NCBI GenBank assembly: GCA_033296885.1
Contig: MU863969.1
Span: 1 to 64,000, forward strand
DNA length: 64,000 nt
DNA from: Triangularia verruculosa
Taxonomy: Eukaryota > Ascomycota > Sordariomycetes > Sordariales > Podosporaceae
Direction of reading: 5' to 3'
Shown here: in pieces, positions 42,781-53,075 of the stretch
How positions within the stretch are numbered: position 1 is the stretch's first letter
Layout: each line of letters begins with the position of its first letter
Translations under genes and position numbers: made by a program
The notes under the pieces: generated by a model
Databases searched by the model: none
Seen by the model: the letters and a program-made list of their open reading frames with translations, nothing else
Told to the model about the DNA's origin: nothing

Positions 42781-44842
42781 CGTAAAGACTGTACAAGTTT
42801 TGTAGTTAGAAAGGTTGATCAGAGTAAGATTTGACAAGTTGTTTGGGAGAAGAACAGTGCTCCTATTAATCGGACTGATATATGCTACAATCGATGATGT
42901 CAAGGTGACTTGAGACACATCACACGATCCAACCATCTGAGGGATTCATGATATCAGGGAGCCACTCAGGTAGGATAACCACCAATTAGATGAAGCGCGT
43001 ACCAAATCCCCGTCTTTTGTTCTCCTCATTGACTGAAGTTCAGACGGAGATGCCAAGAACAGGTGGTCCGGACCAATCCTCCGGGTCCGCGCCGAGTCGG
43101 ACCACGGTGAGGTTGGTAGCCGGAGACTGGCGCCGGAAATGTGGACACCTTCGGTGCAGAACATGCCGGGTGCTGTGGAGTTATCTTTGCTTTTGCACCC
43201 AGCTTGAGACACAGTCGCCCAACAAAGAGCCACGCGTCACCTGGGCCCAAGATCGTCGCAAGCAAAAACAGAAGTTGAACCAAGAACATGGAATGATGTA
43301 ATATAGCGGGGCGCTTTCTGCCAAAGAGCGGGACAACTGCCAAGGGCGACCACATCTCACCTTTGACGACCAGGACTTCCTTGTCTTGGTCAAATCGGGG
43401 ACAGAAAACAGACGACAAGCCCGATGACGGGAGGAACCACCCGTAGGCCGTCGCATACAAGACCACTGTACGGTGTATGCCAACCACGAGAGGCCTGACA
43501 GTAGTCGACCAGCAGCCCATTCAGCCAGCCATGCCCTGATATCAGTATCGCTTGATCACTTGGCGCACAGATCGGATCGAGAGCGGGGCTGGTTTGACGT
43601 CGTAGCCAAGTCGTGCAAGCCTGTGATCAATTCCACGATATGGCGGCGGGGACAGTCCCACTCACCCGCAGACATGACATGAAACGTTGTCTTCGAGGAC
43701 CAGCAAACAACTGTGCCAACCGAAAAGGTGTGCTAAAAATCTCGAGCAATCGCAACCGGGTGGCTGGTTGAACTGTCCCGCCAACCACAACTGGCTAATA
43801 AACCCGAGGGGGCCACCACCAGCCACCACCGTCGTTTTTTTCGGCGCTTGGCCCTTTTTGGAGCGCGATGGTGGCCGACCTGGGCGTCGAGGCCGATGGC
43901 AAGTTGTCGGGTCCCCTTTTTCTGTGCCAGACAGCGCAAGGCCGTTGTCACTGCAGGCCGCCAGCCGCATTTTCGCTCTGTAAATCCGGTATGCAGACCC
44001 CTGTTGTGGTGTCGATCTGATTTCCTCCTCCTGAATCTTGCTTTCGTGCCTGGTCACCTTTCTGTGTTCCACTTTCCATCGTTTTTCTCTTCAGTATTTT
44101 GCCGAGACGTCGTCAATCGTTTTTTTCCTTCCAGCGCTGCGGAAGCTTCTGTTTTGCACCTGTGGACGTGGGAATGGATCTGGGTTGCAGTTCAAGGATT
44201 CACGAATTGCCTGACGAGAGTCTGGAACCAACCCGGCAACGGCGACACAAGCAGGGGGGCAACCGCAACCGCAACACAGCCCAAAATACGAGACCCCGTG
44301 TCTGACTGAGCGCTTTCCCACACGACGCCCACAACGGCAAAAGAACTTGCCGAAATCACACCATTTGGCCTTTCGACTGGAGTTTGACGGTCAAGAACCT
44401 CGACTTCAAGCTCTTTTTGCGCGCAGGTGCCGGCGCACTTATCCATAACGAAAAGCAACAACAGAGGGCAGCCTGGGCGAGGCGAAACAAACTGCGACAC
44501 CTTGGTGGGGCCGGGGATCAATACCTCCACGAGACTTGACGCCGCACCGCACACACGGCACAACTGCGTCCCGGCCACTGTCTCACTCCCAGTCCAGTTC
44601 CATATCCGGTGTACCCCTATTCAGAATCCGGGCGCAGTTCTCTTCCACTGCGAGATTGAGAGATTCCCTCAGAATCCGTTTCCGATTTACCAACACCAAG
44701 GACAAACACGATAACGGTGGACGGTGCGACCCACTGCGCAACACGAACATCCTTGGGCGGGCTGTCAGTTTTGTCAATTCCTAGGTGACGCGTGCTGCAA
44801 ACAACCATTTCGCTTGCGCTGCGCCTCAGCCCGATTTTGACC
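42781..44842. other. 2-kb upstream region of the BtgC gene
   Basis: No gene supported. Frames at 43026-43520 and 43848-44309 are not family-like. A CT-rich stretch near 44030-44100 and the long distance to the ATG suggest a long 5' leader for the btgC gene, which would fit a tightly regulated wall gene. No RNA gene seen. Confidence 0.45.
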
Positions 44843-46942
44843 ATGGCGCAGCCAAGATATTATACAGAGGACCATATGGCTGAACGCCAACCTCTAAGTC
44901 ACCCAAATCCCCCTTCGCCGCGCCGAAGTACACAAGACACCTACAATCCCTCTTCGCCGAGAACACGCCCCGGTGCGCACCCGGATTCTTCTTTTCACCA
45001 CCTCCGGCACCAGCGACGACAGAGCCAAGAGCCGGCCGTCAGGGGAGCCTATGCGACGACACCCGACAACTACGGCGGTTACGGACAGCAGAGCGGATAT
45101 TCTCCACCCAAACCACCACCGCACCGCACCAACACGGACGGAAGGCCTGAGTATCCACCTCAGCGACCCATTCCCCAGAACAACGTCGCCCCTGCGGCCG
45201 ACAACTTCGGCAACGCCGCGGCCGCCGGAGGTATGGCGGGCATTGCCATGAACGTGGCGGACCAGAGCACGCGGGATCCTCATTACCCACAACAAACCTA
45301 CCGACAGCAAGGGCAATGGCAAGAAGAGGGGCAAGGGCATGGCGAGAGGGGGCGACTCGGACCTGGAGGTCACCCGGGCGAGGGATGGAGCTCAAGGTCT
45401 AGTTCGCAAGCAGCACATCACAACCACCAGAGAGACGCAACCCCCTCGAGGAGTCCGTATGGCTTCGCTCATGACCCTTACACTGATGATCCGTCTCAAG
45501 TCTACGTTCGACCTTCTGATCCAAACCTCGGCGTAGTGAATCCCCTTGAAATCGAAGATGATGGTGATGATGGACTCCATTACGGCCCCAAGAAAGGACC
45601 TCGGACTAGCATGCTGAGCTTGGGTTCCAGTCACAGGAGTGGGCCAGCAGCTGCCGCTGCTGCAGGCGGTGTCGCTGGCGGTGCCATGGCCGCTGGTGCC
45701 GTCTCAGGCAGCAAGTATGCACCTGTGAATAATGGCGGTGATGCCTCGTCAGGTTCTGGAAGAGGAATTGGTGGCTATGACCCTGTGTATGCGGAGAAGA
45801 CCTCTACGAGGAGGAACGGGAAAAAGTGGCGGTTGGCCATCATCATTATCGTCGCCATTCTTGCCATTGTTGGCATTGTACTTGGTGTTCTCTTTGGTGC
45901 CGTCTTTAAGAAGAGCGGTGGCGACGGGGCTGCTAATCCAGGGGAATCAGCGGAAGACGACTTTGCGAACAATGGCGACCTCAACATCAACTCGGCCGAG
46001 ATCAAGGCACTGATGGGCAACACCAAGCTCAAGAAGGTGTTCCCTGGAATGGACTACACTCCCATCCATTCCCAGTATCCCGACTGCGTCAAGTTTCCGC
46101 CCTCACAAAACAATGTTACCCGCGATCTGGCAGTTCTTTCCCAGCTGACAAACGTTGTCCGCTTGTACGGGACTGACTGCAACCAGACTCAGATGCTCAT
46201 TCACGCCGTCGACCAGTTGAAGCTCAAAGATGATGTCAAGATCTGGCTCGGAGTTTGGCAGGATGCTAATAGCACGACCAACAAGCGCCAGCTCGACCAG
46301 ATGTGGGATATTCTTGACCAGTACGGTGATAGCTACTTCAAGGGCATCATCGTCGCCAACGAGATTCTTTTCCGCGAGCAAATGACGCTCACTGCGCTGG
46401 GTAATCTTCTCGAGGAAGTGCGCACCAACCTCACGGCCAAGGGTCTGTCTCTTCCGGTGGCTACCTCCGACCTGGGCGACAAGTGGGACTCCAACCTTGC
46501 CGCTCAATCTGATGCCATCATGGGCAACATCCATCCTTTCTTCGCTGGCGAGCCCGCTCGAAATGCGGCGAACTGGACTTTGACCTTTTGGGAGAACAAG
46601 GCGGGCACTTTCCTCAAAAAGGACAAGTCCATGAACATTATCTCGGAGATTGGGTGGCCATCCAAAGGTGGCATGGGATGTGGTAACGCGTTTGAGACGG
46701 ATTGTCCGCAAAAGGCTGTGGCAGGCATCAAGGAGATGAATGAGCTGCTGGATGACTGGGTTTGCCGGGCGCTGGATGAGGATATCAACTACTTTTGGTT
46801 TTCGGCGTTCGATGAGCCGTGGAAGATCGCATTCAACGAGAAGGGCAAGGAGTGGGAGGACCAGTGGGGTCTGATGGATGTCAATAGGAACCTGAAGCCA
46901 GGTGTCACAATCCCAGACTGTGGTGGAAAGAGGGTTGCTTGA
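44843..46942 (+). CDS. btgC: BtgC-type GH17 glucan beta-glucosidase/endoglucanase, membrane-anchored
   Basis: Intronless, 699 aa from the ATG at 44843 (MAQPRYYTEDHMAE). Residues 1-325 are a disordered cytosolic tail rich in Pro, Gln, Gly and Tyr, with an Ala run. A basic patch (RRNGKKWR) precedes one transmembrane helix at about 329-352 (LAIIIIVAILAIVGIVLGVLFG), which gives type II topology with the enzyme outside. The GH17 domain follows (YTPIHSQYPDCVKFPPSQNNVTRDLAVLSQL, VRLYGTDCNQT). The acid/base candidate is Glu507 in IIVANEILF and the nucleophile candidate is Glu602 in IISEIGWPSKG. The protein ends at FWFSAFDEPWK and DVNRNLKPGV. This matches the Aspergillus BtgC/Scw-related layout; the enzyme remodels beta-1,3-glucan in the wall. 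Confidence 0.95.
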   Translation: MAQPRYYTEDHMAERQPLSHPNPPSPRRSTQDTYNPSSPRTRPGAHPDSSFHHLRHQRRQSQEPAVRGAYATTPDNYGGYGQQSGYSPPKPPPHRTNTDGRPEYPPQRPIPQNNVAPAADNFGNAAAAGGMAGIAMNVADQSTRDPHYPQQTYRQQGQWQEEGQGHGERGRLGPGGHPGEGWSSRSSSQAAHHNHQRDATPSRSPYGFAHDPYTDDPSQVYVRPSDPNLGVVNPLEIEDDGDDGLHYGPKKGPRTSMLSLGSSHRSGPAAAAAAGGVAGGAMAAGAVSGSKYAPVNNGGDASSGSGRGIGGYDPVYAEKTSTRRNGKKWRLAIIIIVAILAIVGIVLGVLFGAVFKKSGGDGAANPGESAEDDFANNGDLNINSAEIKALMGNTKLKKVFPGMDYTPIHSQYPDCVKFPPSQNNVTRDLAVLSQLTNVVRLYGTDCNQTQMLIHAVDQLKLKDDVKIWLGVWQDANSTTNKRQLDQMWDILDQYGDSYFKGIIVANEILFREQMTLTALGNLLEEVRTNLTAKGLSLPVATSDLGDKWDSNLAAQSDAIMGNIHPFFAGEPARNAANWTLTFWENKAGTFLKKDKSMNIISEIGWPSKGGMGCGNAFETDCPQKAVAGIKEMNELLDDWVCRALDEDINYFWFSAFDEPWKIAFNEKGKEWEDQWGLMDVNRNLKPGVTIPDCGGKRVA

Positions 46943-47629
46943 TGAAATCGGATATGGGTAATGGTCTTGATGGAATGTTGATGGGATATGAAGTATGGAT
47001 GAGCTGACATGTGGTTTGTTGTAGGGTATATGTACAGGCGGAACTGATGGGGATGAGATTTGGCTGTTGTTATCAGGTATATGGAACGACAGTGGTCCAT
47101 GTGTAAAATGGCGGGCTGGTCGGCTGGCGTGGCGTTTTATTTCTGTCCGGACTTTGCAAGTCAAGTGCTTTACTATACACCCGATGGCTAGTTACATGGT
47201 TAGCTTTTGTTTCTTTGCAAATGGTCCTTCATCTTGCTTTGTCTGATTCTTGGTATAGCGGTGATATGTATGTATCAGGCATGATGCTCAATGCTGTTTA
47301 GATTTCGGGATGATATTGATTCAGATGATATTGGTATGCTCCGTCTGCACGCTGATCATTTGATCTTGTAAGATGACATGTACAGATTCTACTCTTGAAT
47401 TGATGAACCAATCATACGATCAGCTCTTGACCTTATGAGAAACCACGTTAGTTAGGCGGGAAACCTGAAATAGAAAGAGCTCAACAGCAAGGTACGGCCG
47501 ATATGCCAGCCCTCGTTAAGAGATGACAGGTCTACTCTAGAGAAATCAACGCTTCGATGAGCCGCTCACCAATGCAAGCCCTATCTCCTGCTGCGGTGCC
47601 TTGCGGTAACACAATGCATGCAAGTTGTC
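46943..47629. other. Intergenic between convergent genes
   Basis: About 690 bp between BtgC and amidoligase 3' ends; AT-rich near 47160-47400. Nothing recognised. Confidence 0.5.
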
Positions 47630-49054
47630 CTAATTCTCCCGTGTGATCTTTTCTACAAAACCGCGGGAAATGTCGTGCGACACGCCCAGCTCCTTCATTA
47701 AATCAGCAAAATCCCGCCCCAAGCGATCTCCCCGCGTCTCCCGCCCAACCACCGTCTCCCGTCCCTCCTTTCGTGACTTTTGCAGCATCCGGCCCAAGGC
47801 AACCTCGAAGCGGCCATCCGACCTGGACGCGGCGACGTCGACAATGGTGGCCCCAATGGTAAGCCACCCCAACACCATATCAATGTCGGTTGATCCTTCC
47901 ATGAAACGGAACTCGATGGTTCTCGGATTGGTTCTCGCGCGTTCGTCCTCGAGTCCAAAAGCGCTGAAGTTGAAGCCCAGCCGCCGGTGCATTCGAGTGT
48001 CGCCAGAGAGCAGCTTGCCAAGCTCCTCGTGCGAGGTCCTTTTCCAAATCTCCCGAAAGGCTGTCAAGTTCTCTGCCGAGACGCTCTTTTGCCCACAGAC
48101 TGCCCGCGCAATCTGCCTGTCGGGGATGTCGTGTGCTCCGGTGGCGACGAGGTCGCCGGACAGCATTCCGTCCAATCCCTCGAGCCTTTTGGCCAGCCGA
48201 CTGTGCTTCACGAGCTCGAACCCCCATGAGTAGATGTTTTCGTAGTTGGGAGACTTTGGATCCCTGGTGCTGCGTAGGATAGGTTCGGATACCCAGAGTA
48301 TGGTGGCGAGCCTCTTCAACGTTGACAGGGCGTAGGGTCGATCATCGACGCGACCCAAATGGCAGTGGGTGTCACAGCTTCCGTTGATCACCAGCCGGTG
48401 GTTTGACATCAACGCTTTGAGGACCTTTTGAACACGGTCGCGAGTTTTTGCGTCCTTTGCCAGCATCTTGGGCGAGCAGATCTCCGCCGAAGCCCATGTG
48501 TATCCCTCCAAGCGCTTTTCCTTGTCCAATGGCTCAGGGGAACCCGCCTTCTTCACGATCCAACTCAACGCCCAAAACTCGCTCTCTTGCTGACCCGCCG
48601 CCTCAATCTCAATCTTTGTGATGGCGTTCTCGCCAGTCTCTCTGATTGTTTGGGCCAGAAGAGTCATGACCTGCTGCTGGATATCAGGGTTGGCGTCGTG
48701 ATATGAAGCCAGCTGGACAGGACGGGGATCAGTCGGTTCTGGATCAGAAAAGCCCGGCCTCAGGAGCGGGTAGAGATACTTCAGCTCAACCGCCAACGTT
48801 CTGTCTTCAGGCTTGTCCTCGAACTCGTCGCTTTCCACCTCGGAGTTTACTTTTGGGCTGTCGTGGCCACAAGGGCCGCTGTGTTGGTCGAAAATGTAGG
48901 ATATTCTGTCCGATGCTGGAGCCCCCTTTACAGCTCGACAGAAGCATCCCAAGAAGGCCCACATGCCTCGTGCTTTCAGTTCTTGTTCCACAACCACCGT
49001 AGGCGCGCGCAAATCCACAGGCCAGCTGCCCATGGTACTCAACTGTTGGCGCAT
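47630..49054 (-). CDS. Putative amidoligase-fold enzyme
   Basis: Intronless, 474 aa. A second in-frame ATG eight codons downstream (49033) is an equally plausible start. The region around residues 135-330 has the look of fungal amidoligase-like proteins (COOH-NH2 ligase fold, PF12224 type): ELKYLYPLLRPGFSD, TKIEIEAAGQQESEFWALSWIVKKAGS, GYTWASAEICSPKM, and VINGSCDTHCHLGRVDDRPYALSTLKRLATILWVSEPIL. The His/Cys-rich CDTHCHLG and the Glu in EICSP correspond to the family's conserved acidic and polar positions. The C-terminal part holds RRLGFNFSAFG and TIEFRFMEGSTDID, also typical. Such enzymes are predicted to join amino groups to carboxyls. Fungal members are numerous and uncharacterised. No partner biosynthetic genes adjoin it. 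Confidence 0.85.
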   Translation of the reverse strand: MRQQLSTMGSWPVDLRAPTVVVEQELKARGMWAFLGCFCRAVKGAPASDRISYIFDQHSGPCGHDSPKVNSEVESDEFEDKPEDRTLAVELKYLYPLLRPGFSDPEPTDPRPVQLASYHDANPDIQQQVMTLLAQTIRETGENAITKIEIEAAGQQESEFWALSWIVKKAGSPEPLDKEKRLEGYTWASAEICSPKMLAKDAKTRDRVQKVLKALMSNHRLVINGSCDTHCHLGRVDDRPYALSTLKRLATILWVSEPILRSTRDPKSPNYENIYSWGFELVKHSRLAKRLEGLDGMLSGDLVATGAHDIPDRQIARAVCGQKSVSAENLTAFREIWKRTSHEELGKLLSGDTRMHRRLGFNFSAFGLEDERARTNPRTIEFRFMEGSTDIDMVLGWLTIGATIVDVAASRSDGRFEVALGRMLQKSRKEGRETVVGRETRGDRLGRDFADLMKELGVSHDISRGFVEKITREN

Positions 49055-50460
49055 CCGGGGACGTAAACACGAGAATCCTCAGTGTCCAAGACTCTCGAGC
49101 CTTTTTTGCCCTCTGTACCAGGAGATAAAGGAGTGCTACCCCCGATAGATCACGTTCTAGTTCACAACAGCAGACTCAGCACACTAATAGCCTGGGGTAA
49201 TTCAGACGAGAGAACAATGAGTGAACACCTCGGAAGTTGGGCGTCAGCAGAGCAGCGAGCAGGTATGACAGGTCAACGAATCTTACCAAAAGGAGCAGAG
49301 GCGAGCCCTTACTAGTCAAGACAAGATCCAACAACACTTCCCCCTCCAAGTACCCAAAAACCCGAGTTCGCGGCAAAGAACATGTAATGCGAGTAAGCAT
49401 GCCGATAAAAAAACGTGGGGAGGTTGATGTCCCACAAGTACCTGGAAGCCCTGTGCCACCCCAAATATCAAATAAAGGCGCCCAGACAAACCGAAAACTA
49501 CCGATACACACTCGAGCGCGACCGGACGGCTCGGTAGGCAAAATGACAACTCACCTGCCATGCCTCTTACCCATAATCAATGGCTGTTGGCACCTAATGG
49601 ATGGCGGTGTAGGTAGTTGCTTGTCCAGATTGAGAGAAATTCCCGGCGGGCATTTTGGCGCGCATTGGAGACTGCCGTTGGCCACGATGGAGAAAACAGG
49701 GTCCTTTGGTTTTTTTTTTTTCCGAACGAACCTTGGCCCTTTTCGGGTGATTCAAAAAGCAACGAAAACACCCATGAGTTTCTGCAGACAGGGGTGTGTC
49801 TGCATGACCCCGTGCATGCCTGATACATCACCAGACTTCGCACTATTGGACCTCTCTACGTGCTCGAGCGCTCTCTCCTTTGTGGCATGTATGTGCAAGG
49901 TCTGTTTGTTGCGCAGATCGGTCTGAACCATACAGCAAGAAACGCCCATCACTTTTGCTTCTTTGGGAGGAGCCAGTGTTCCTTTTTCCTCTCTTGTACC
50001 GCAGGTCCTGCAGCAGATTACCTATCCCAGAAGAACAAACACAACGTCCCATGACAAGAGTTCATGTGGGAGGATCTGTGGGTCATTGGCCCGACTGAAG
50101 AGCAGCAGCAGCAAGATGAATCGATCGATGTGTTTCCCCCCCTCCCCGCCTCCATCTTGCAGCTACCCAGATGGGCCCACGATGACCGAGGCCCACAGAA
50201 ATCAGCGATGAAGGAAAGCAGAAAGCGGTCAAAGACCTCGGGTTTCTTTTATCATTTTCTTTTTTTCTCCAGCCAAACAGAATGTCTCTCCCACTCTTTC
50301 GTGTTGATACCACCACTCACTAACCCCATGCTTTCCAAGAGCCCCGCCCCCACTCCCGTTGTTCCTGTTTTTGCCTTTTCTCCGCTTCGCCGTGCCGTAC
50401 GATGGATTGTGGGTGAGGGGGGATGGAAAGAAAGAGAGTTAAGATCATTCCCGGAGGTTA

Positions 50461-50484
50461 GGTAGGTAGGTAGGTAGGTAGGTA
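50461..50484. repeat. (GGTA)6 microsatellite
   Basis: Six uninterrupted GGTA units preceded by GGTTA. The same tetranucleotide recurs in short clusters over the following 2 kb in both orientations. Confidence 0.95.
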
Positions 50485-51847
50485 CTAAATTGCCGACGAT
50501 TTTTTGCATTTGCCCCGGGTTATTCCAAAAAAAAAGAGGCAAATTTCAAAGAAGACAAGAAATATTCAGAGGATCACACGACATTTTGGTTTTCACCGAG
50601 AGGAGGGAGAAATCAGCGAAATCAAAAATACTTTTTTCACTTACAAACACTACCTTACCTACCTACAGTTGCCAGGCGGGGACGGGGTTATTTCAATTGG
50701 GCAGAGTCCAGCCCAATCCAACCCGGCATTACCCTCCCATGCCATCAACCTTTCGGGGTTTGCAAACGTAGTCCGGCGGTTGGATCATGGGGGTCTCCAC
50801 GGCCGGTGCCGAGGGGATGAAAGGTGTAAAGGATGGGGCTGCCGCCCTGCTTACCCGTCCCCATCCGTCCGCATGTTTGAATGCAACCCGGCGAATGTAG
50901 GTAGGAGTGAGAGGTATGTGTATGTACCTAGGTAGGTACCCTATGTACCTATGTAACGTTTGTCGAAACATCCAAGCAGAGATGGCTGGCTGCCAGTGGG
51001 GGGGTGGGGTGGGGGGTATCATTCGGTTGTTGGTTCTGGTTGATCATGGAAAGGAAGGAAAAAGGAGAGAGAAAGTAAGTATCATGCTCATTCTCATCAC
51101 CGTGATGCTGTGCTGTGATTCATGTATGGATCCTGTCAGACATTTTCTTCGCTGATACCTACCTTACCATTCGATGATTCTTTTGGGAAATGTCAGATCC
51201 GGCAGATGGAAATTTGGAGTGGGGGGGATGATGGATTGTGATTGAAGCGGTTGTCAGCATGACGGGCAGCAGCAGTGGTGGTGGTGTTTTTGGTAAGGTG
51301 TTTTTGGGCGGTGTAACATGGGAGACTTTTTGGCCGGGTTCAGGTTGGTGGTGATGTGATGGGGAGGAGACAGGGGTGGATTGCTAGGTACCTACTTGTT
51401 GTAAGGTGGATAAGGACGTGTTGATAGGGGGCTGGACTTCTGTGTTTAGTTTTCTGGACGTGCGCCTATTTTTGTTGACTGCATTGGTGATGATGGTGAT
51501 ATGAGGTGCGTGTGTGTGACATGGAATGGAAGCTAGTTGGGTGAACTGGATACTGGAAGGGGAAAGCCGGGATGGGCTGTGACAGGGTGTAAGATTCTGT
51601 GTAACGGGGGTTGGATGTCGGGAGTGGCTGGGGGATGGTGAGATTTCACGTGCCTTTTTTTTGTCGTCGTTGGTGGTGACCGGGGTTGGGGTTTTTGGGC
51701 GATATGGTAGAAATCACATGTTTGGGGTCTTCGAGAGAAAGAGACGGCGATTGAGTGGTATCTAAAGAAAGAAGAAGTACCTACTTCACAGGTTAGTTCA
51801 TATTTCATAAAAAGTACTTAGAATGGGACGTTTATAAAAGTTGAAAG

Positions 51848-52134
51848 AAAAAAGGTTCTCATCTCTAGGATCCTCCCTAGAATCACCCAGGTCCCCTAAA
51901 CTCCCCCAGATCGTACATATATCCCACATGATTGCAGTATTTCTTACTTCCCCATCACTCTCGATGCACCCATAACAAGCAGGCAGTGCCTGACGACTAA
52001 TGAGGCAAAGGGTGTCGGTTGGCAATAGCACTGAATCGAACCCGCAACCTCTTCAGGAGCTGGGGGTTGGCCCAGCAGCTTTGAGGTGATGAGAAAGCTG
52101 AAACCTCGGAGCCTGACCGCTAGGCTAAACCCTC
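51848..52134 (-). ncRNA. tRNA-derived Pol III element (SINE-like or tRNA relic)
   Basis: On the minus strand a good box A (TAGCCTAGCGGTCAGG, 52112-52127) and box B (GGTTCGATTCA, 52032-52042) lie 85 nt apart, which is tRNA-like spacing for a gene with an intron or long variable arm. Two short hairpins lie between them (AGCTTT/AAAGCT and GCTGGG/CCCAGC). The T-stem and acceptor stem do not pair (GCGGG against CAGTG; GAGGGTT against CTATTGC), so it is not a working tRNA. The first T-run of four or more downstream is T6 at 51848-51853, a possible Pol III terminator that would give a transcript of about 285 nt. That is the size of a short SINE. I found no clear target-site duplication. Confidence 0.5.
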
Positions 52135-52965
52135 TGGCTTCTTTGTTAACATTGTGGGCGTTGGAATTTGGGATACTGTACGGAAGCGGGGAAGGAGCAA
52201 GTTGCTGGCACCTGCCAACTTAGGGTGGGAGAAAATTAAGCTGCTCCTTGGGGTATACCAGGTACTATGTGCTGCGTTGGATCTTCCACTTTGTGTGATT
52301 TGGCCTGACGTCGCTGCAGCTACTTCTTGTCAGTACACTCAGATGACAGTCATCAGACTAAATGTACTATGCTTGAGCTAATGCTCATTCTAATTTTTCA
52401 AGTGCCTGGATACTATGCAACGATATTCTAGCACAATTGGTTTCGTCTAGCATATGCATCTCTACCTACACGTTATCGTCAGCCTTTTCGATCTGTTTGA
52501 ATTTCAAAATCCTTGTAAACATATGCCCCATCTCTATATTCAGGCATCATGAATATTCCGGTAGATACCTTACCTACCTTATTATTCTATCTTCACTTGC
52601 CTTGAGGCATAGGGTGTAGATCATGGATGTGCATACTCGTTGGTCATTCCTCTAGATCTAAAATGAGGCAAACGATTCAGGACTGTTGATGCTTTGCCCA
52701 CAGAGGGCCCCGAAAATTGATCTTGAGGGAGCTGTCTGAAGTGCCCGCTCTCCCAACAATGGATCTGGTCAATGCTTGTAGCTTCGGTTAGCAGGGCAGG
52801 AGCACCTGCGATAAATATGAATTTTCCATTGGCCAATGGTAGTCCAGAGAAGCCGATATCCAAAGGCAGGCACTTGGAGAGAATCAAAATTTGAAGTTCT
52901 CGATCTAATACTGGCGAGCTGTATTTCTTCCATCCGAACAGCCACCCAGCATTTCGTTCTCGCCC

Positions 52966-53075
52966 TCGCCTTCAATTTTCTTTTCAAACTTTTCGTTTTT
53001 CTTTCGCCTTTTTCTCTTTTCGTTTTGGGACTGTTGTTTTCTTGTTTTCTTTTTTGTATTTAAAAAAAGAATACT
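52966..53075 (+). promoter_or_regulatory. Pyrimidine-rich core promoter/leader
   Basis: An almost continuous C/T tract (TTTTCTTTTCAAACTTTTCG and onward) runs to 53060, ends in TATTTAAAAAAAG and leads directly to the ATG at 53076. CT-rich leaders of this kind are common near transcription starts in filamentous fungi. It supports the chosen start codon. Confidence 0.55.

Larger units (their letters stand above)
49055..53075. other. 4-kb gene-free region rich in TACCTA/TAGGTA words
   Basis: No frame with family features or sensible splicing was found. The right half holds a (GGTA)6 run at 50461-50484, many TACCTA/TAGGTA words (near 50650, 50890-50945, 51155, 51386, 51778, 52460, 52565), G-rich stretches near 51000-51360, and a tRNA-like element at 51848-52134. 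The last 110 bp before the next gene (52966-53075) are strongly pyrimidine-rich and then A-rich, as expected of a promoter. This is the longest non-coding interval in the window. Confidence 0.6.

Noticed and set aside
43026..43520. 164-codon minus-strand frame with a hydrophobic segment
   Set aside because: One hydrophobic stretch only, no family resemblance, and no clean signal peptide or splice sites in the BtgC upstream region.
46103..47164. 353-codon minus-strand open frame
   Set aside because: It lies antisense to the GH17 domain of BtgC, has no family features, and its openness follows from the codon bias of the real gene.
50461..50484. Tetranucleotide run as a possible CRISPR or telomere-like array
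   Set aside because: Simple (GGTA)6 without spacers, and not the TTAGGG telomere unit.
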